64,000 bases of DNA from Streptomyces rubrogriseus (lineage in GTDB: Bacteria > Actinomycetota > Actinomycetes > Streptomycetales > Streptomycetaceae): positions 1,426,001-1,490,000 of the forward strand of contig NZ_CP116256.1 of NCBI RefSeq assembly GCF_027947575.1, given 5' to 3'. The position numbers and the translations under genes were made by a program. The notes beneath the pieces were generated by a model that saw nothing but the letters and a program-made list of their open reading frames with translations, had not been told where the DNA came from and made no database searches. Within the stretch, counting starts at the first letter, position 1; each line of letters begins with the position of its first letter. This document shows, piece by piece, positions 44,199 to 52,960 of this stretch.

Positions 44199-44975
44199 AT
44201 GACGGCGACGACAGTGACGAGCAGCAGGACCACGGCGGCCACCGGCGGCACCCCCGCCCTGGTCGTCGTCGCCCACGGCAGCCGCGACCCGCGCGCGCTC
44301 GGCACCGTACGGGCCCTCCTCGACCGGGTCCGCGCCCTGCGCCCCGCCCTGCCGGTGCGCCTCGGCCACGTCGAGCTGAACGAGCCCCTGCTGCCGGACA
44401 CGCTCACCGCCCTCGGTGACGGGTCGGCGGTCCTCGTCCCCCTCCTGCTCAGCCGCGGCTACCACGTCAAACGGGACATCCCGGAGATGGCCGCGGCCTC
44501 CCCGGCCCGCACCCGCCAGGCCGCGCCGCTCGGCCCGCACCCCCTCCTGGTGGACGCCCTGCACGCCCGCCTCCTGGAGGCCGGCTGGCCCACCCACCCG
44601 GGCCCGGACCACGCCGTCGTCCTCGCCTCGGCGGGCTCCCGGGACCCGGAGTCCCGCGCGGACACGGCCCGCACGGCAGCGCTCCTCGCCGCCCGCCTCG
44701 GCGTCCCGGTCGCCCCCGCGTACGCCTCGGCGGCGGCCCCGACGGTCGGGGAGGCGATCCGCGCCCTGCGGGCCCGCGGCCACCGCCACGTCGCCGTGGC
44801 CTCCTGCTTCACGGCCCCGGGCCGCTTCGCGACCCAGTGCGCGGCCCAGGCCCCATGGATCACGTCGGCGCCACTGGGCACCCACCCGTCGATGGCCCAC
44901 CTGCTGCTCCACCGCTACGACGAGGCGGTGAAAACCGGCAGCGACTTGAAATTCAGGGCGATGGCCACCCCCTAA
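44199..44975 (+). CDS. sirohydrochlorin chelatase (CbiX/SirB family)
   Basis: Inserts Fe2+ (or Co2+) into sirohydrochlorin, the last step of siroheme synthesis. 258 aa with two CbiX-like half domains: [20 protein letters not shown] near residue 20-40 carries the catalytic His, the second active-site His is in [11 protein letters not shown] near 90, and the C-terminal half has [16 protein letters not shown]. It could supply siroheme to NirB (28289-30901). A GlnR-like box and a -10-like hexamer just before the ATG suggest co-regulation with nasA and nirB. Use for cobalamin or sulfite reductase is the alternative. Confidence 0.85.
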   Translation: MTATTVTSSRTTAATGGTPALVVVAHGSRDPRALGTVRALLDRVRALRPALPVRLGHVELNEPLLPDTLTALGDGSAVLVPLLLSRGYHVKRDIPEMAAASPARTRQAAPLGPHPLLVDALHARLLEAGWPTHPGPDHAVVLASAGSRDPESRADTARTAALLAARLGVPVAPAYASAAAPTVGEAIRALRARGHRHVAVASCFTAPGRFATQCAAQAPWITSAPLGTHPSMAHLLLHRYDEAVKTGSDLKFRAMATP

Positions 44976-45050
44976 GGGGCGCGGGGAACTGCGCGAAAAG
45001 CCACGGACGGCCCGCGGCCGCGCGACTACTGAACCCGGCAGACGAGTAGG
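44973..45050. repeat. dispersed Streptomyces intergenic repeat
   Basis: AGGGGCGCGGGGAACTGCGC, then GAAAAGCCACGGACGGCC and CGCGGCCGCGCGACTACTGA: from memory, variants of this GGGGCGCGGGGAACTGCGCGA-AAGCCAC sequence recur many times in Streptomyces genomes, usually just behind genes. It begins at the chelatase stop codon. Function unknown; transcription termination has been suggested by its position. Confidence 0.6.
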
Positions 45051-45074
45051 CCCCCAACTGTCACACCTTCCCCT

Positions 45075-45088
45075 TACTGTTCATGACA
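45075..45088 (+). promoter_or_regulatory. leaderless-type promoter of dgt
   Basis: TACTGT (45075-45080) is a TANNNT -10 hexamer whose end is 7 nt from the dgt ATG (45088), and there is no ribosome site. The transcript should start at or next to the A of the start codon. Confidence 0.6.
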
Positions 45089-46362
45089 TGGAAGGCACCC
45101 GCACCGCACCCCCCTACGACCCGGCGTCAGCCGCCCGCTACGCCCCCGAACCAGACAAGCGCCCCGGCCGCACCGCCTTCCAGCGCGACCGCGCCCGCAT
45201 CCTGCACTCCGGTGCCCTGCGCCGCCTCGCCGGGAAGACGCAGGTCGTCGCGCCGGGGGAGGGCAGCCCCGTCTGGGACGCCAGCCCCCGGACCCGCCTC
45301 ACGCACTCCCTGGAGTGCGCCCAGGTCGGCCGGGAGCTGGGCGCCGCCCTCGGGTGCGACCCGGACCTCGTCGAGGCGGCCTGCCTCGCGCACGACCTGG
45401 GCCACCCGCCCTTCGGGCACAACGGGGAACAGGCGCTCAACGCCTTCGCCGAGGACTGCGGCGGCTTCGAGGGCAACGCCCAGTCGCTCAGGCTCCTCAC
45501 CCGCATCGAGCCCAAACGGTTCACCGAGGACGGCTCCGTCGGGCTCAACCTCACCCGGGCCACGCTCGACGCCGCCACCAAGTACCCGTGGCCGCGCGGT
45601 GCCCACCCCGCCGTGCCCGCCTCGCCCAAGTTCGGGGTGTACGACGACGACCGGCCCGTCTTCGAGTGGCTCCGCGAGGGCGCCCCCGGCGGCCGCACCT
45701 GCTTCGAGGCCCAGGTGATGGACTGGGCCGACGACGTGGCGTACTCCGTGCACGACGTCGAGGACGGCCTGCACGCCGGTCACATCGACCCGAACTGCCT
45801 GCTCGCCGACCCCGAGCGCGAGGCGGTGTTCGACGCCGCCGTCGGACGGTACGTGCCCGCCGGCACCGACCACGCCGAACTCGCCGCCGCCCTGGACCGC
45901 CTCCTCGCCCAGGACTGGTGGCCGCACGGATACGACGGCTCGGCGCCCGCCCAGGCCCGGCTGAAGGACGCCACCAGTCAGCTCATCGGCCGCTTCTGCC
46001 TGGCCGCCGAGGCCGCCACCCGGGCCGCGTACGGGGACGGCCGGCTCACCCGCTACACCGCCGAGCTGGTCGTGCCCCGCGAGACCCGGATGGAGTGCGC
46101 CGTCCTCAAGGCGGTCGCCGTCCGCTACGTCATGCAGCGCACCGAGCAGGAGCGGCTCCGCGCCGACCAGCGGATCGTCGTCGCCGAGCTGGCCGAGGCG
46201 CTCACCGCCCGCGCGCCGGACGGGCTCGACCCCCAGTTCCGCGCCCTGTTCGACGCGGCCGCCGACGACCGCGCCCGCAAACGGGTGGTCGTCGACCAGA
46301 TCGCCTCCCTCACCGACGCCTCGGCCCGCTCGCTTCACGCCCGCCTGACGGGGCATCCATGA
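45088..46362 (+). CDS. dgt: deoxyguanosinetriphosphate triphosphohydrolase-like protein
   Basis: Splits dNTP into deoxynucleoside and triphosphate, helping control dNTP pools. 424 aa, the length of the shorter bacterial Dgt group. HD-domain metal ligands are in [13 protein letters not shown] near residue 68, [18 protein letters not shown] near 100-117 and [17 protein letters not shown] near 212-228. The N-terminal [23 protein letters not shown] is also family-typical. The ATG lies 7 nt after TACTGT, so the message is probably leaderless. It precedes a flavoprotein and dnaG on the same strand; dgt-dnaG linkage is common in actinobacteria. Confidence 0.93.
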   Translation: MEGTRTAPPYDPASAARYAPEPDKRPGRTAFQRDRARILHSGALRRLAGKTQVVAPGEGSPVWDASPRTRLTHSLECAQVGRELGAALGCDPDLVEAACLAHDLGHPPFGHNGEQALNAFAEDCGGFEGNAQSLRLLTRIEPKRFTEDGSVGLNLTRATLDAATKYPWPRGAHPAVPASPKFGVYDDDRPVFEWLREGAPGGRTCFEAQVMDWADDVAYSVHDVEDGLHAGHIDPNCLLADPEREAVFDAAVGRYVPAGTDHAELAAALDRLLAQDWWPHGYDGSAPAQARLKDATSQLIGRFCLAAEAATRAAYGDGRLTRYTAELVVPRETRMECAVLKAVAVRYVMQRTEQERLRADQRIVVAELAEALTARAPDGLDPQFRALFDAAADDRARKRVVVDQIASLTDASARSLHARLTGHP

Positions 46363-46491
46363 GACTGGCGGCGGGACAGGCATGCCCCGGATCGCGGCTC
46401 TCGGTGGCCTGATCGGGTCACTGCCCCTTCCCGCACCACGCCACGTGCGGGACGCTCGCATGTGGCGGCACCCTGACGAGGAGGCAAACAA

Positions 46492-47757
46492 GTGGTCGAC
46501 GCGGATCAGACATTCGTCATCGTCGGAGGCGGCCTGGCGGGCGCGAAAGCGGCCGAGACGCTCCGCACGGAGGGCTTCACCGGCCGGGTGATCCTCGTCT
46601 GTGACGAACGCGACCACCCCTACGAGCGCCCGCCGCTGTCCAAGGGCTACCTGCTGGGCAAGGAGGAGCGGGACAGCGTCTTCGTGCACGAGCCCGCCTG
46701 GTACGCGCGGCACGACATCGAGCTGCACCTCGGCCAGACCGTCGTCGCGATCGACCGCGCCGCCAAGACCGTCCACTACGGCGACGACGGCACCCACGTC
46801 AGGTACGACAAGCTGCTCATCGCGACCGGCTCCGAGCCCCGCCGGCTGGACGTCCCCGGCACCGGCCTCGCGGGCGTCCACCACCTGCGCCGCCTGGCCC
46901 ACGCCGAGCGCCTCAAGGGCGTCCTCGCCTCCCTCGGCCGGGACAACGGACACCTGGTGATCGCCGGTGCGGGCTGGATCGGTCTGGAGGTCGCGGCCGC
47001 GGCCCGCGAGTACGGTGCGGAGGTCACCGTCATCGAGCCCGCCCCGACCCCGCTGCACGGCGTCCTCGGTCCCGAGCTGGGCGCCGTCTTCGCCGAGCTG
47101 CACGAGTCGCGCGGCGTCCGCTTCCGGTTCGGCGTGCGGCTGACCGAGATCGTCGGCCAGGACGGTGTGGTGCTGGCCGCCCGCACCGACGACGGCGAGG
47201 AGCACCCCGCGCACGACGTGCTCGCCGCGATCGGCGCCGCCCCGCGCACCGCGCTGGCCCAGGCCGCCGGACTGGAGATCGCCGACCGCGCGCACGGCGG
47301 CGGCATCGTCGTCGACGACCACCTGCGCACAGGTGACCCCGACGTCTTCGCGGCGGGCGACGTGGCCTCCTTCCACCACGCCCTCTTCGACACCAGCCTG
47401 CGCGTGGAGCACTGGGCCAACGCCCTGAACGGCGGCCCGGCCGCCGCCCGCGCGATGCTCGGCAAGGGCCTCGCCCACGACCGCGTGCCCTACTTCTTCA
47501 CCGACCAGTACGACCTGGGCATGGAGTACTCCGGCTGGGCGCCGGCCGGCTCGTACGACCAGGTGGTGATCCGCGGGGACGCGGCGAAGCGCGAGTTCAT
47601 CGCCTTCTGGCTGAAGGAGGGCCGGGTGCTGGCCGGGATGAACGTCAACGTGTGGGACGTCACGGAGCCGATCCAGCAGCTGATCCGCTCGAAGACCCGG
47701 GTGGACACGGAGGCGCTGGCGAACCCGCACGTATCCCTCGAAAGCCTCGTCGCATAG
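46492..47757 (+). CDS. FAD-dependent ferredoxin/rubredoxin reductase-like protein
   Basis: Pyridine-nucleotide flavoprotein, 421 aa. FAD motif IVGGGLAGAKAAETL at ~9-23, second motif ATGSEPRRLDVPG near 117, NAD(P) motif VIAGAGWIGLEVAAAA near 156, and FAAGDVASF near 285. A C-terminal reductase domain (~330-421) follows. This is the layout of the reductases that pass electrons to [2Fe-2S] ferredoxins for P450 or dioxygenases. The GTG start has an excellent GAGGAGG 9 nt upstream. It sits between dgt (129-bp gap) and dnaG (29-bp gap); no ferredoxin or P450 gene adjoins. Confidence 0.88.
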   Translation: MVDADQTFVIVGGGLAGAKAAETLRTEGFTGRVILVCDERDHPYERPPLSKGYLLGKEERDSVFVHEPAWYARHDIELHLGQTVVAIDRAAKTVHYGDDGTHVRYDKLLIATGSEPRRLDVPGTGLAGVHHLRRLAHAERLKGVLASLGRDNGHLVIAGAGWIGLEVAAAAREYGAEVTVIEPAPTPLHGVLGPELGAVFAELHESRGVRFRFGVRLTEIVGQDGVVLAARTDDGEEHPAHDVLAAIGAAPRTALAQAAGLEIADRAHGGGIVVDDHLRTGDPDVFAAGDVASFHHALFDTSLRVEHWANALNGGPAAARAMLGKGLAHDRVPYFFTDQYDLGMEYSGWAPAGSYDQVVIRGDAAKREFIAFWLKEGRVLAGMNVNVWDVTEPIQQLIRSKTRVDTEALANPHVSLESLVA

Positions 47758-47774
47758 CTGTCGTACCGTCCCCG

Positions 47775-47787
47775 TAGACTTCACGCG
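47775..47787 (+). promoter_or_regulatory. leaderless-type promoter of dnaG
   Basis: TAGACT (47775-47780) is a good -10 hexamer and ends 6 nt before the dnaG GTG at 47787. No ribosome site is present. It lies in the 29-bp gap after the flavoprotein gene, so dnaG would have its own leaderless transcript. Confidence 0.6.
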
Positions 47788-49712
47788 TGGCAGGACGGAT
47801 CAACGACGAGGACGTGAAGGCGGTACGGGACGCGGTCCCGATCGACGCCGTCGTCTCGGAGTACCTCCAGCTGCGCAACGCCGGGGGCGGCAACCTGAAG
47901 GGGCTGTGCCCCTTCCACGACGAGAAGTCGCCGTCCTTCCAGGTCAGTCCGAGCAAGGGGTTCTTCCACTGCTTCGGCTGCCAGGAGGGCGGCGACACCA
48001 TCACGTTCGTGATGAAGATCGACCACCTCACCTTCTCCGAGGCGGTCGAGCGCCTGGCCGGCCAGGCCGGCATCACCCTGCGCTACGAGGAGGGCGGATA
48101 CAACCCCTCCCACCAGCGCGGCGAGCGCATCCGCCTGGTCGAGGCCCACAAGATCGCCGCCCAGTGGTACGCGGAACAGCTCGCGACCGGCCCCGAGGCG
48201 GACACCGGCCGCGCCTTCCTCGCCGACCGCGGCTTCGACCAGGCCGCCGCCGAGCACTTCGGCGTCGGCTACAGCCCCCAGGGCTGGGACCACCTCACCC
48301 GCTTCCTGCGCGGCAAGGGCTTCAGCGACAAGGAGCTGCTGCTCTCCGGCCTCTCCCAGGAGGGCCGCCGCGGCCCCATCGACCGCTTCCGCGGCCGGCT
48401 GATGTGGCCCATCCGCGACATCGGCGGCGACGTCGTCGGCTTCGGCGCCCGCAAGCTCTACGAGGCGGACAACGGCCCGAAGTACCTGAACACCCCCGAG
48501 ACCGCGATCTACAAGAAGTCCCAGGTCCTCTACGGCATCGACCTCGCCAAGAAGGACATCGCGAAGGCGTCCCGCGCCGTCGTCGTCGAGGGCTACACCG
48601 ACGTCATGGCCTGCCACCTCGCGGGCGTCACCACCGCCATCGCCACCTGCGGCACCGCCTTCGGCGGCGACCACATCAAGATCCTGCGCCGTCTCCTCAT
48701 GGACAACGGCTCGGCCCGCGTGATCTTCACCTTCGACGGCGACGCGGCCGGACAGAAGGCGGCCCTGCGCGCCTTCGAGGACGACCAGAAGTTCGCCGCC
48801 GAGACCTACATCGCCATCGCCCCCGACGGCATGGACCCCTGCGACCTGCGCCTGGCCAAGGGCGACGACGCCGTCGCCGACCTGGTCGAGCCGCGCACCC
48901 CGCTCTTCGAGTTCGCGCTGCGCCAGATCGTGGCCCGCTACGACCTGGACACCCCCGCAGGTCGCGCCGCCGCCCTGGACGAGGCCGCGCCGGTCGTCGC
49001 CCGGATCAAGAACAGCGGCGCCCAGCACGAGGTCGCCGTGCAGCTCGCCGGCATGCTCGGCATCCTCGACACCCAGTTCGTGGTCAAGCGGATCGCCCAG
49101 CTCGCCCGCTGGGCCCGCGACCGCGGCGGCAAGGGCCCCGCCCCCGACCAGCGGCAGCGCGGCGGCGGCCCGCAGCAGCAGGCCGGACCCGTGACGGCCA
49201 CGCCCCGGGGCCCGGCCCTCAACCTCCGCAACCCGGTCTTCGCCACCGAACGCGAGCTGCTCAAGCTCGCCCTCCAGCGCCCCGAGCTGGTCTCCCCGGC
49301 CTTCGACGCGTACGGCGTCGACGAGTTCACCGCCCCGCCCTACGCCGCCGTACGCGAGGCGATCATGGAAGCGGGCGGCGCCGAGTTCGGCGTCCAGGAC
49401 CCGCAGGACTACCTGGTCCGGGTCCGCGAGGCCGCCCCCGACGACACCGTCCGGGCCATGGTCACCGAACTCGCGGTCGAGGCGATCATGCTGCACCGCG
49501 GCGTGAAGGGCGTCGACGAGGTCTACGCCGGTGCCCAGCTGGTCACGGTCCGCCGCCGCGCCGTCGAGCGCCGCATCCGCGACATCACCGGCCGCCTCAC
49601 CCGCCTCTCCGGCCACGGCGACCCCGCCGAACTGGCCGCCGTCCAGAACGAGCTGTGGATCCTCCAGCAGTACGACCAGAACCTGCGCGAACACGGCGCC
49701 GCCGCGCTCTAG
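47787..49712 (+). CDS. dnaG: DNA primase
   Basis: Makes RNA primers for replication and binds the DnaB helicase. 641 aa. The N-terminal CHC2 zinc finger is LCPFHDEKSPSFQVSPS plus HCFGCQEGGD at ~38-70. The TOPRIM core has VVVEGYTDVMACHLAGV near 268, FTFDGDAAGQKAALRAF near 312 and DGMDPCDLRL near 347. A Gln/Gly-rich linker around 455-475 leads to the helicase-binding domain. The GTG start has a -10 hexamer 6 nt upstream, so leaderless translation is likely. The sigma gene 213 bp downstream recalls the dnaG-sigma linkage of many bacteria. Confidence 0.97.
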   Translation: MAGRINDEDVKAVRDAVPIDAVVSEYLQLRNAGGGNLKGLCPFHDEKSPSFQVSPSKGFFHCFGCQEGGDTITFVMKIDHLTFSEAVERLAGQAGITLRYEEGGYNPSHQRGERIRLVEAHKIAAQWYAEQLATGPEADTGRAFLADRGFDQAAAEHFGVGYSPQGWDHLTRFLRGKGFSDKELLLSGLSQEGRRGPIDRFRGRLMWPIRDIGGDVVGFGARKLYEADNGPKYLNTPETAIYKKSQVLYGIDLAKKDIAKASRAVVVEGYTDVMACHLAGVTTAIATCGTAFGGDHIKILRRLLMDNGSARVIFTFDGDAAGQKAALRAFEDDQKFAAETYIAIAPDGMDPCDLRLAKGDDAVADLVEPRTPLFEFALRQIVARYDLDTPAGRAAALDEAAPVVARIKNSGAQHEVAVQLAGMLGILDTQFVVKRIAQLARWARDRGGKGPAPDQRQRGGGPQQQAGPVTATPRGPALNLRNPVFATERELLKLALQRPELVSPAFDAYGVDEFTAPPYAAVREAIMEAGGAEFGVQDPQDYLVRVREAAPDDTVRAMVTELAVEAIMLHRGVKGVDEVYAGAQLVTVRRRAVERRIRDITGRLTRLSGHGDPAELAAVQNELWILQQYDQNLREHGAAAL

Positions 49713-49765
49713 GCCCCCGGTAACACCCGCGGGTAACCGTGCGGTCACGCCCCGGACGCAAAAAG

Positions 49766-49791
49766 TCACCGCACGCCCCTCGTGGCGGTGA
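49766..49791. terminator. hairpin between dnaG and the sigma gene
   Basis: TCACCGC (49766-49772) pairs with GCGGTGA (49785-49791) and the ACG/CGT next to it extends the stem with one bulge. It is preceded by an A-run. Terminator of dnaG or part of the sigma-gene control region; the 213-bp gap holds no gene. Confidence 0.4.
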
Positions 49792-49925
49792 TGTGTCGTA
49801 CCCCACACTGGGGGCGGTACCTGAGTGCACGCGTGCGAGGCGGACAGCGGCGAGCGAGCCGGCTCCGCCCCCCGACGTACCGCCGCCGGCCCCCGCCGGC
49901 CGCGTCCATCCTGGAGGTCGCCCCC

Positions 49926-51023
49926 GTGCAGACCCAGACGCTCACCCAGACCGACACCGGTGCCGGCGGCGCCGAGCCGGACGCGGAGCGCGGTGTGCTC
50001 CTCGCGATGCCCGCGCAGCCCGGTGCCGGAGCGGCCCTGCCCCAGCCCGGCGCCCCCCTGGACGTGCCCGAGCACCCGGAACCGCCGCCGCCCACCCGTA
50101 CCGAGTCCGGCGGCCCCTCCTCCGACCTGTTCCGGCAGTACCTGCGCGAGATCGGCCGCATCCCGCTGCTGTCCGCGGCCGAGGAGGTCGACCTCGCCCG
50201 GCGGGTGGAGGCCGGACTGTTCGCCGAGGAGAAGCTGCGGCGCACCCCCGACCTGGACAGCCGCCTAGCCCTCGACCTCGACCGGCTCGTCGTCATGGGC
50301 CGCCTCGCCAAGCGCCGCCTGATCGAGGCCAACCTGCGGCTCGTGGTGTCGGTGGCCAAGCGGTACGTGGGACGCGGGCTGACCATGCTGGACCTGGTCC
50401 AGGAGGGGAACCTGGGCCTGATCCGGGCCGTCGAGAAGTTCGACTACGCCCGCGGCTACAAGTTCTCCACCTACGCCACCTGGTGGATCCGCCAGGCCAT
50501 GTCCCGCGCCCTGGCCGACCAGGCCCGCACCATCCGCGTCCCCGTCCACGTCGTGGAGCTGATCAACCGGGTCGTCCGCGTCCAGCGCCGGATGCTCCAG
50601 GAACGCGGCTACGAACCGACCCCGCAGGAGGTCGCCGCCCACCTGGACCTGGCGCCCGAGCGGGTCGGCGAGGTGCTGCGCCTGGCGCAGGAGCCGGTCT
50701 CGCTGCACGCCCCGGTCGGCGAGGAGGACGACGTCGCCCTCGGCGACCTCATCGAGGACGGCGACGCCGCCAGCCCCGTCGAGTCGGCCGCGTTCCTGCT
50801 GCTGCGCCAGCACCTGGAGGCGGTGCTCTCCACGCTCGGCGAACGCGAACGCAAGGTCGTCCAGCTCCGCTACGGCCTGGTCGACGGCCGCCCCCGCACC
50901 CTGGAGGAGATAGGCCGCCTCTTCGGCGTCACCCGCGAACGCATCCGCCAGATCGAGTCCAAGACCCTCAACAAACTCCGCGACCACGCGTACGCGGACC
51001 AGCTGAGGGGCTACCTGGACTGA
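49926..51023 (+). CDS. hrdA: principal-like sigma factor (Hrd family)
   Basis: Sigma-70 group 2 factor, 365 aa. The N-terminal ~70 residues are Pro/Ala/Gly-rich and lack region 1.1. Region 1.2 begins at [22 protein letters not shown]; region 2 has [26 protein letters not shown] and [19 protein letters not shown]; region 3 [19 protein letters not shown]; region 4.2 [20 protein letters not shown]. Region 2.4 is the same as in principal sigma factors, so it should read HrdB-like promoters. The GTG at 49926 follows GGAGG. Gene order behind dnaG recalls hrdA of S. coelicolor; HrdC or HrdD remain possible. Confidence 0.85.
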   Translation: MQTQTLTQTDTGAGGAEPDAERGVLLAMPAQPGAGAALPQPGAPLDVPEHPEPPPPTRTESGGPSSDLFRQYLREIGRIPLLSAAEEVDLARRVEAGLFAEEKLRRTPDLDSRLALDLDRLVVMGRLAKRRLIEANLRLVVSVAKRYVGRGLTMLDLVQEGNLGLIRAVEKFDYARGYKFSTYATWWIRQAMSRALADQARTIRVPVHVVELINRVVRVQRRMLQERGYEPTPQEVAAHLDLAPERVGEVLRLAQEPVSLHAPVGEEDDVALGDLIEDGDAASPVESAAFLLLRQHLEAVLSTLGERERKVVQLRYGLVDGRPRTLEEIGRLFGVTRERIRQIESKTLNKLRDHAYADQLRGYLD

Positions 51024-51031
51024 CCCCCGCC

Positions 51032-52960
51032 TCAGCCCACCTCGGCCACGGCCTCCGCGAACTGCGCCTTGTACAGCCGCGCGTACGCGCCGTCCGCGGC
51101 CAGCAGCTCCGTATGCGCCCCCTGCTCCACGATCGCCCCGTCCTCCATCACCAGAATCGTGTCCGCGTCCCGGATCGTCGACAGCCGGTGCGCGATCACG
51201 AACGACGTCCGCCCGTGCGCGAGCTTCGCCATCGCCTTCTGGATCAGCACCTCCGTCCGGGTGTCCACGGACGACGTCGCCTCGTCGAGCACCAGGATCA
51301 CCGGGTCGGACAGGAACGCCCGCGCGATGGTGATCAGCTGCTTCTCACCCGCGCTCACCCCCGTGCCCTCGTCGTCGATCACCGTGTCGTAGCCGTCGGG
51401 CAGCGTCCGTACGAACCGGTCGGCGTGCGCGGCCCGCGCGGCCTCCTCGATCTCCCCGCGGGTGACCTCCCGCGAGGCGCCGTACGCGATGTTCTCCGCG
51501 ATGGTGCCGCCGAACAGCCAGGTGTCCTGGAGCACCATGCCGATGCCGGCCCGCAGCTCGTCCCGGGACATCTTCGCTATGTCGACGCCGTCCAGGGTGA
51601 TCCGCCCGCCGGACACCTCGTAGAACCGCATCAGCAGGTTGACCAGCGTGGTCTTGCCCGCGCCCGTCGGGCCGACGATGGCGACCGTGTGGCCGGGCTC
51701 CACCTTCAGCGACAGGTCCTCGATCAGCGGCTTCTCGGGGTCGTAGCGGAAGGACACGTGGTCCAGTTCCACCCGCCCGCGCAGGTCCTCGGGCCGGGTG
51801 CCCGGGATCGGGTCGGCCGACTGCTCCTCGGCGTCGAGCAGCTCGAAGACCCGCTCCGCCGACGCCACGCCCGACTGCACCAGGTTCGCCATCGACGCGA
51901 CCTGCGTCAGCGGCATCGAGAACTGCCGGGAGTACTGGATGAAGGCCTGCACGTCGCCGATGGACAGCTGGCCCGAGGCCACCCGCAGCCCGCCGACCAC
52001 CGCGACCAGCACGTAGTTCAGGTTGGACACGCACATCATCAGCGGCTGCATGATCCCGCTGTTGAACTGCGCCTTGAACCCGGCCTCGTACAGCGCGTCG
52101 TTCTGCTCGGCGAACTGCTTCGCCGACTCCTCCTGGCGTCCGAACACCTTCACCAGCGCGTGCCCGGTGTACATCTCCTCGATGTGCGCGTTCAGCTGCC
52201 CCGTGGAGCGCCACTGCTGCACGAACTGCGGCTGCGACCGCTTGCCGACCCGCGTGGCCACCACGAAGGACAGCGGCACGGTCACCAGGGCGACCAGCGC
52301 CAGGATCCAGGAGACGTAGAACATCATCGCGAGCACGCCGATGATGGTGAGCAGTGAGTTGATCAGCTGGCCCATCGACTGCTGGAGCGTCTGCCCGATG
52401 TTGTCGATGTCGTTGGTGGCGCGGCTGAGCACCTCGCCGCGCTGGCGCTTGTCGAAGTAGGACAGCGGCAGCCGGGACAGCTTGGTCTGGACGTCCTCGC
52501 GCAGCCGGAACATCGTCCGGTTCACCGCCCGGTTCACCAGGCGGGTGGCCACCGCCATCAGCAGACCGGCCACCGCGAACGTCGCCAGCGCGAGCAGCAG
52601 CACCTCGCCCACCGCGCCGAAGTCGATGCCCTGCCCCGGGGTGAAGTCCGTGCTGCGGAGCATGTCGGCGACGTTGCCGTCACCGTGCTCGCGCATGTTG
52701 TCCAGAACCTGCTCCTTGGTGGCCCCGGACGGCATGTCCCGCCCGACGATGCCCGCGAAGACCAGGTCGGTGGCCCGGCCGAGGATCTTCGGCCCGACCA
52801 CGTTGAGACCGACGCTGACGACGACGCACGCCAGCAGCGTGAACAGCGTCGCCTGCTCCGGCCGGAACTGGGAGACGAGCCGTTTGCTCGACCCCTTGAA
52901 GTCCATCGATCGCTGGTCGGGGCCGCCCCCGGCCATCATGCGACCCGCAGGCCCGGCCAT
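51032..52960 (-). CDS. ABC exporter half-transporter with canonical Walker B
   Basis: Fused membrane and ATPase domains, 642 aa. Six membrane helices lie at ~35-360 with SYFDKRQRGEVLSRATNDIDNIG near 165. ATPase: Walker A VGPTGAGKTT near 434, a divergent signature VSAGEKQLITIARAF near 540 (SAGEK instead of SGGQR), Walker B ILVLDEATSSVD with the catalytic Glu, and an intact H-loop IAHRLS. It follows its partner with TGATG overlap, so the two are made together. An 80-residue loop early in the membrane domain is family-typical. It is probably a multidrug or lipid exporter. Confidence 0.92.
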   Translation of the reverse strand: MAGPAGRMMAGGGPDQRSMDFKGSSKRLVSQFRPEQATLFTLLACVVVSVGLNVVGPKILGRATDLVFAGIVGRDMPSGATKEQVLDNMREHGDGNVADMLRSTDFTPGQGIDFGAVGEVLLLALATFAVAGLLMAVATRLVNRAVNRTMFRLREDVQTKLSRLPLSYFDKRQRGEVLSRATNDIDNIGQTLQQSMGQLINSLLTIIGVLAMMFYVSWILALVALVTVPLSFVVATRVGKRSQPQFVQQWRSTGQLNAHIEEMYTGHALVKVFGRQEESAKQFAEQNDALYEAGFKAQFNSGIMQPLMMCVSNLNYVLVAVVGGLRVASGQLSIGDVQAFIQYSRQFSMPLTQVASMANLVQSGVASAERVFELLDAEEQSADPIPGTRPEDLRGRVELDHVSFRYDPEKPLIEDLSLKVEPGHTVAIVGPTGAGKTTLVNLLMRFYEVSGGRITLDGVDIAKMSRDELRAGIGMVLQDTWLFGGTIAENIAYGASREVTRGEIEEAARAAHADRFVRTLPDGYDTVIDDEGTGVSAGEKQLITIARAFLSDPVILVLDEATSSVDTRTEVLIQKAMAKLAHGRTSFVIAHRLSTIRDADTILVMEDGAIVEQGAHTELLAADGAYARLYKAQFAEAVAEVG

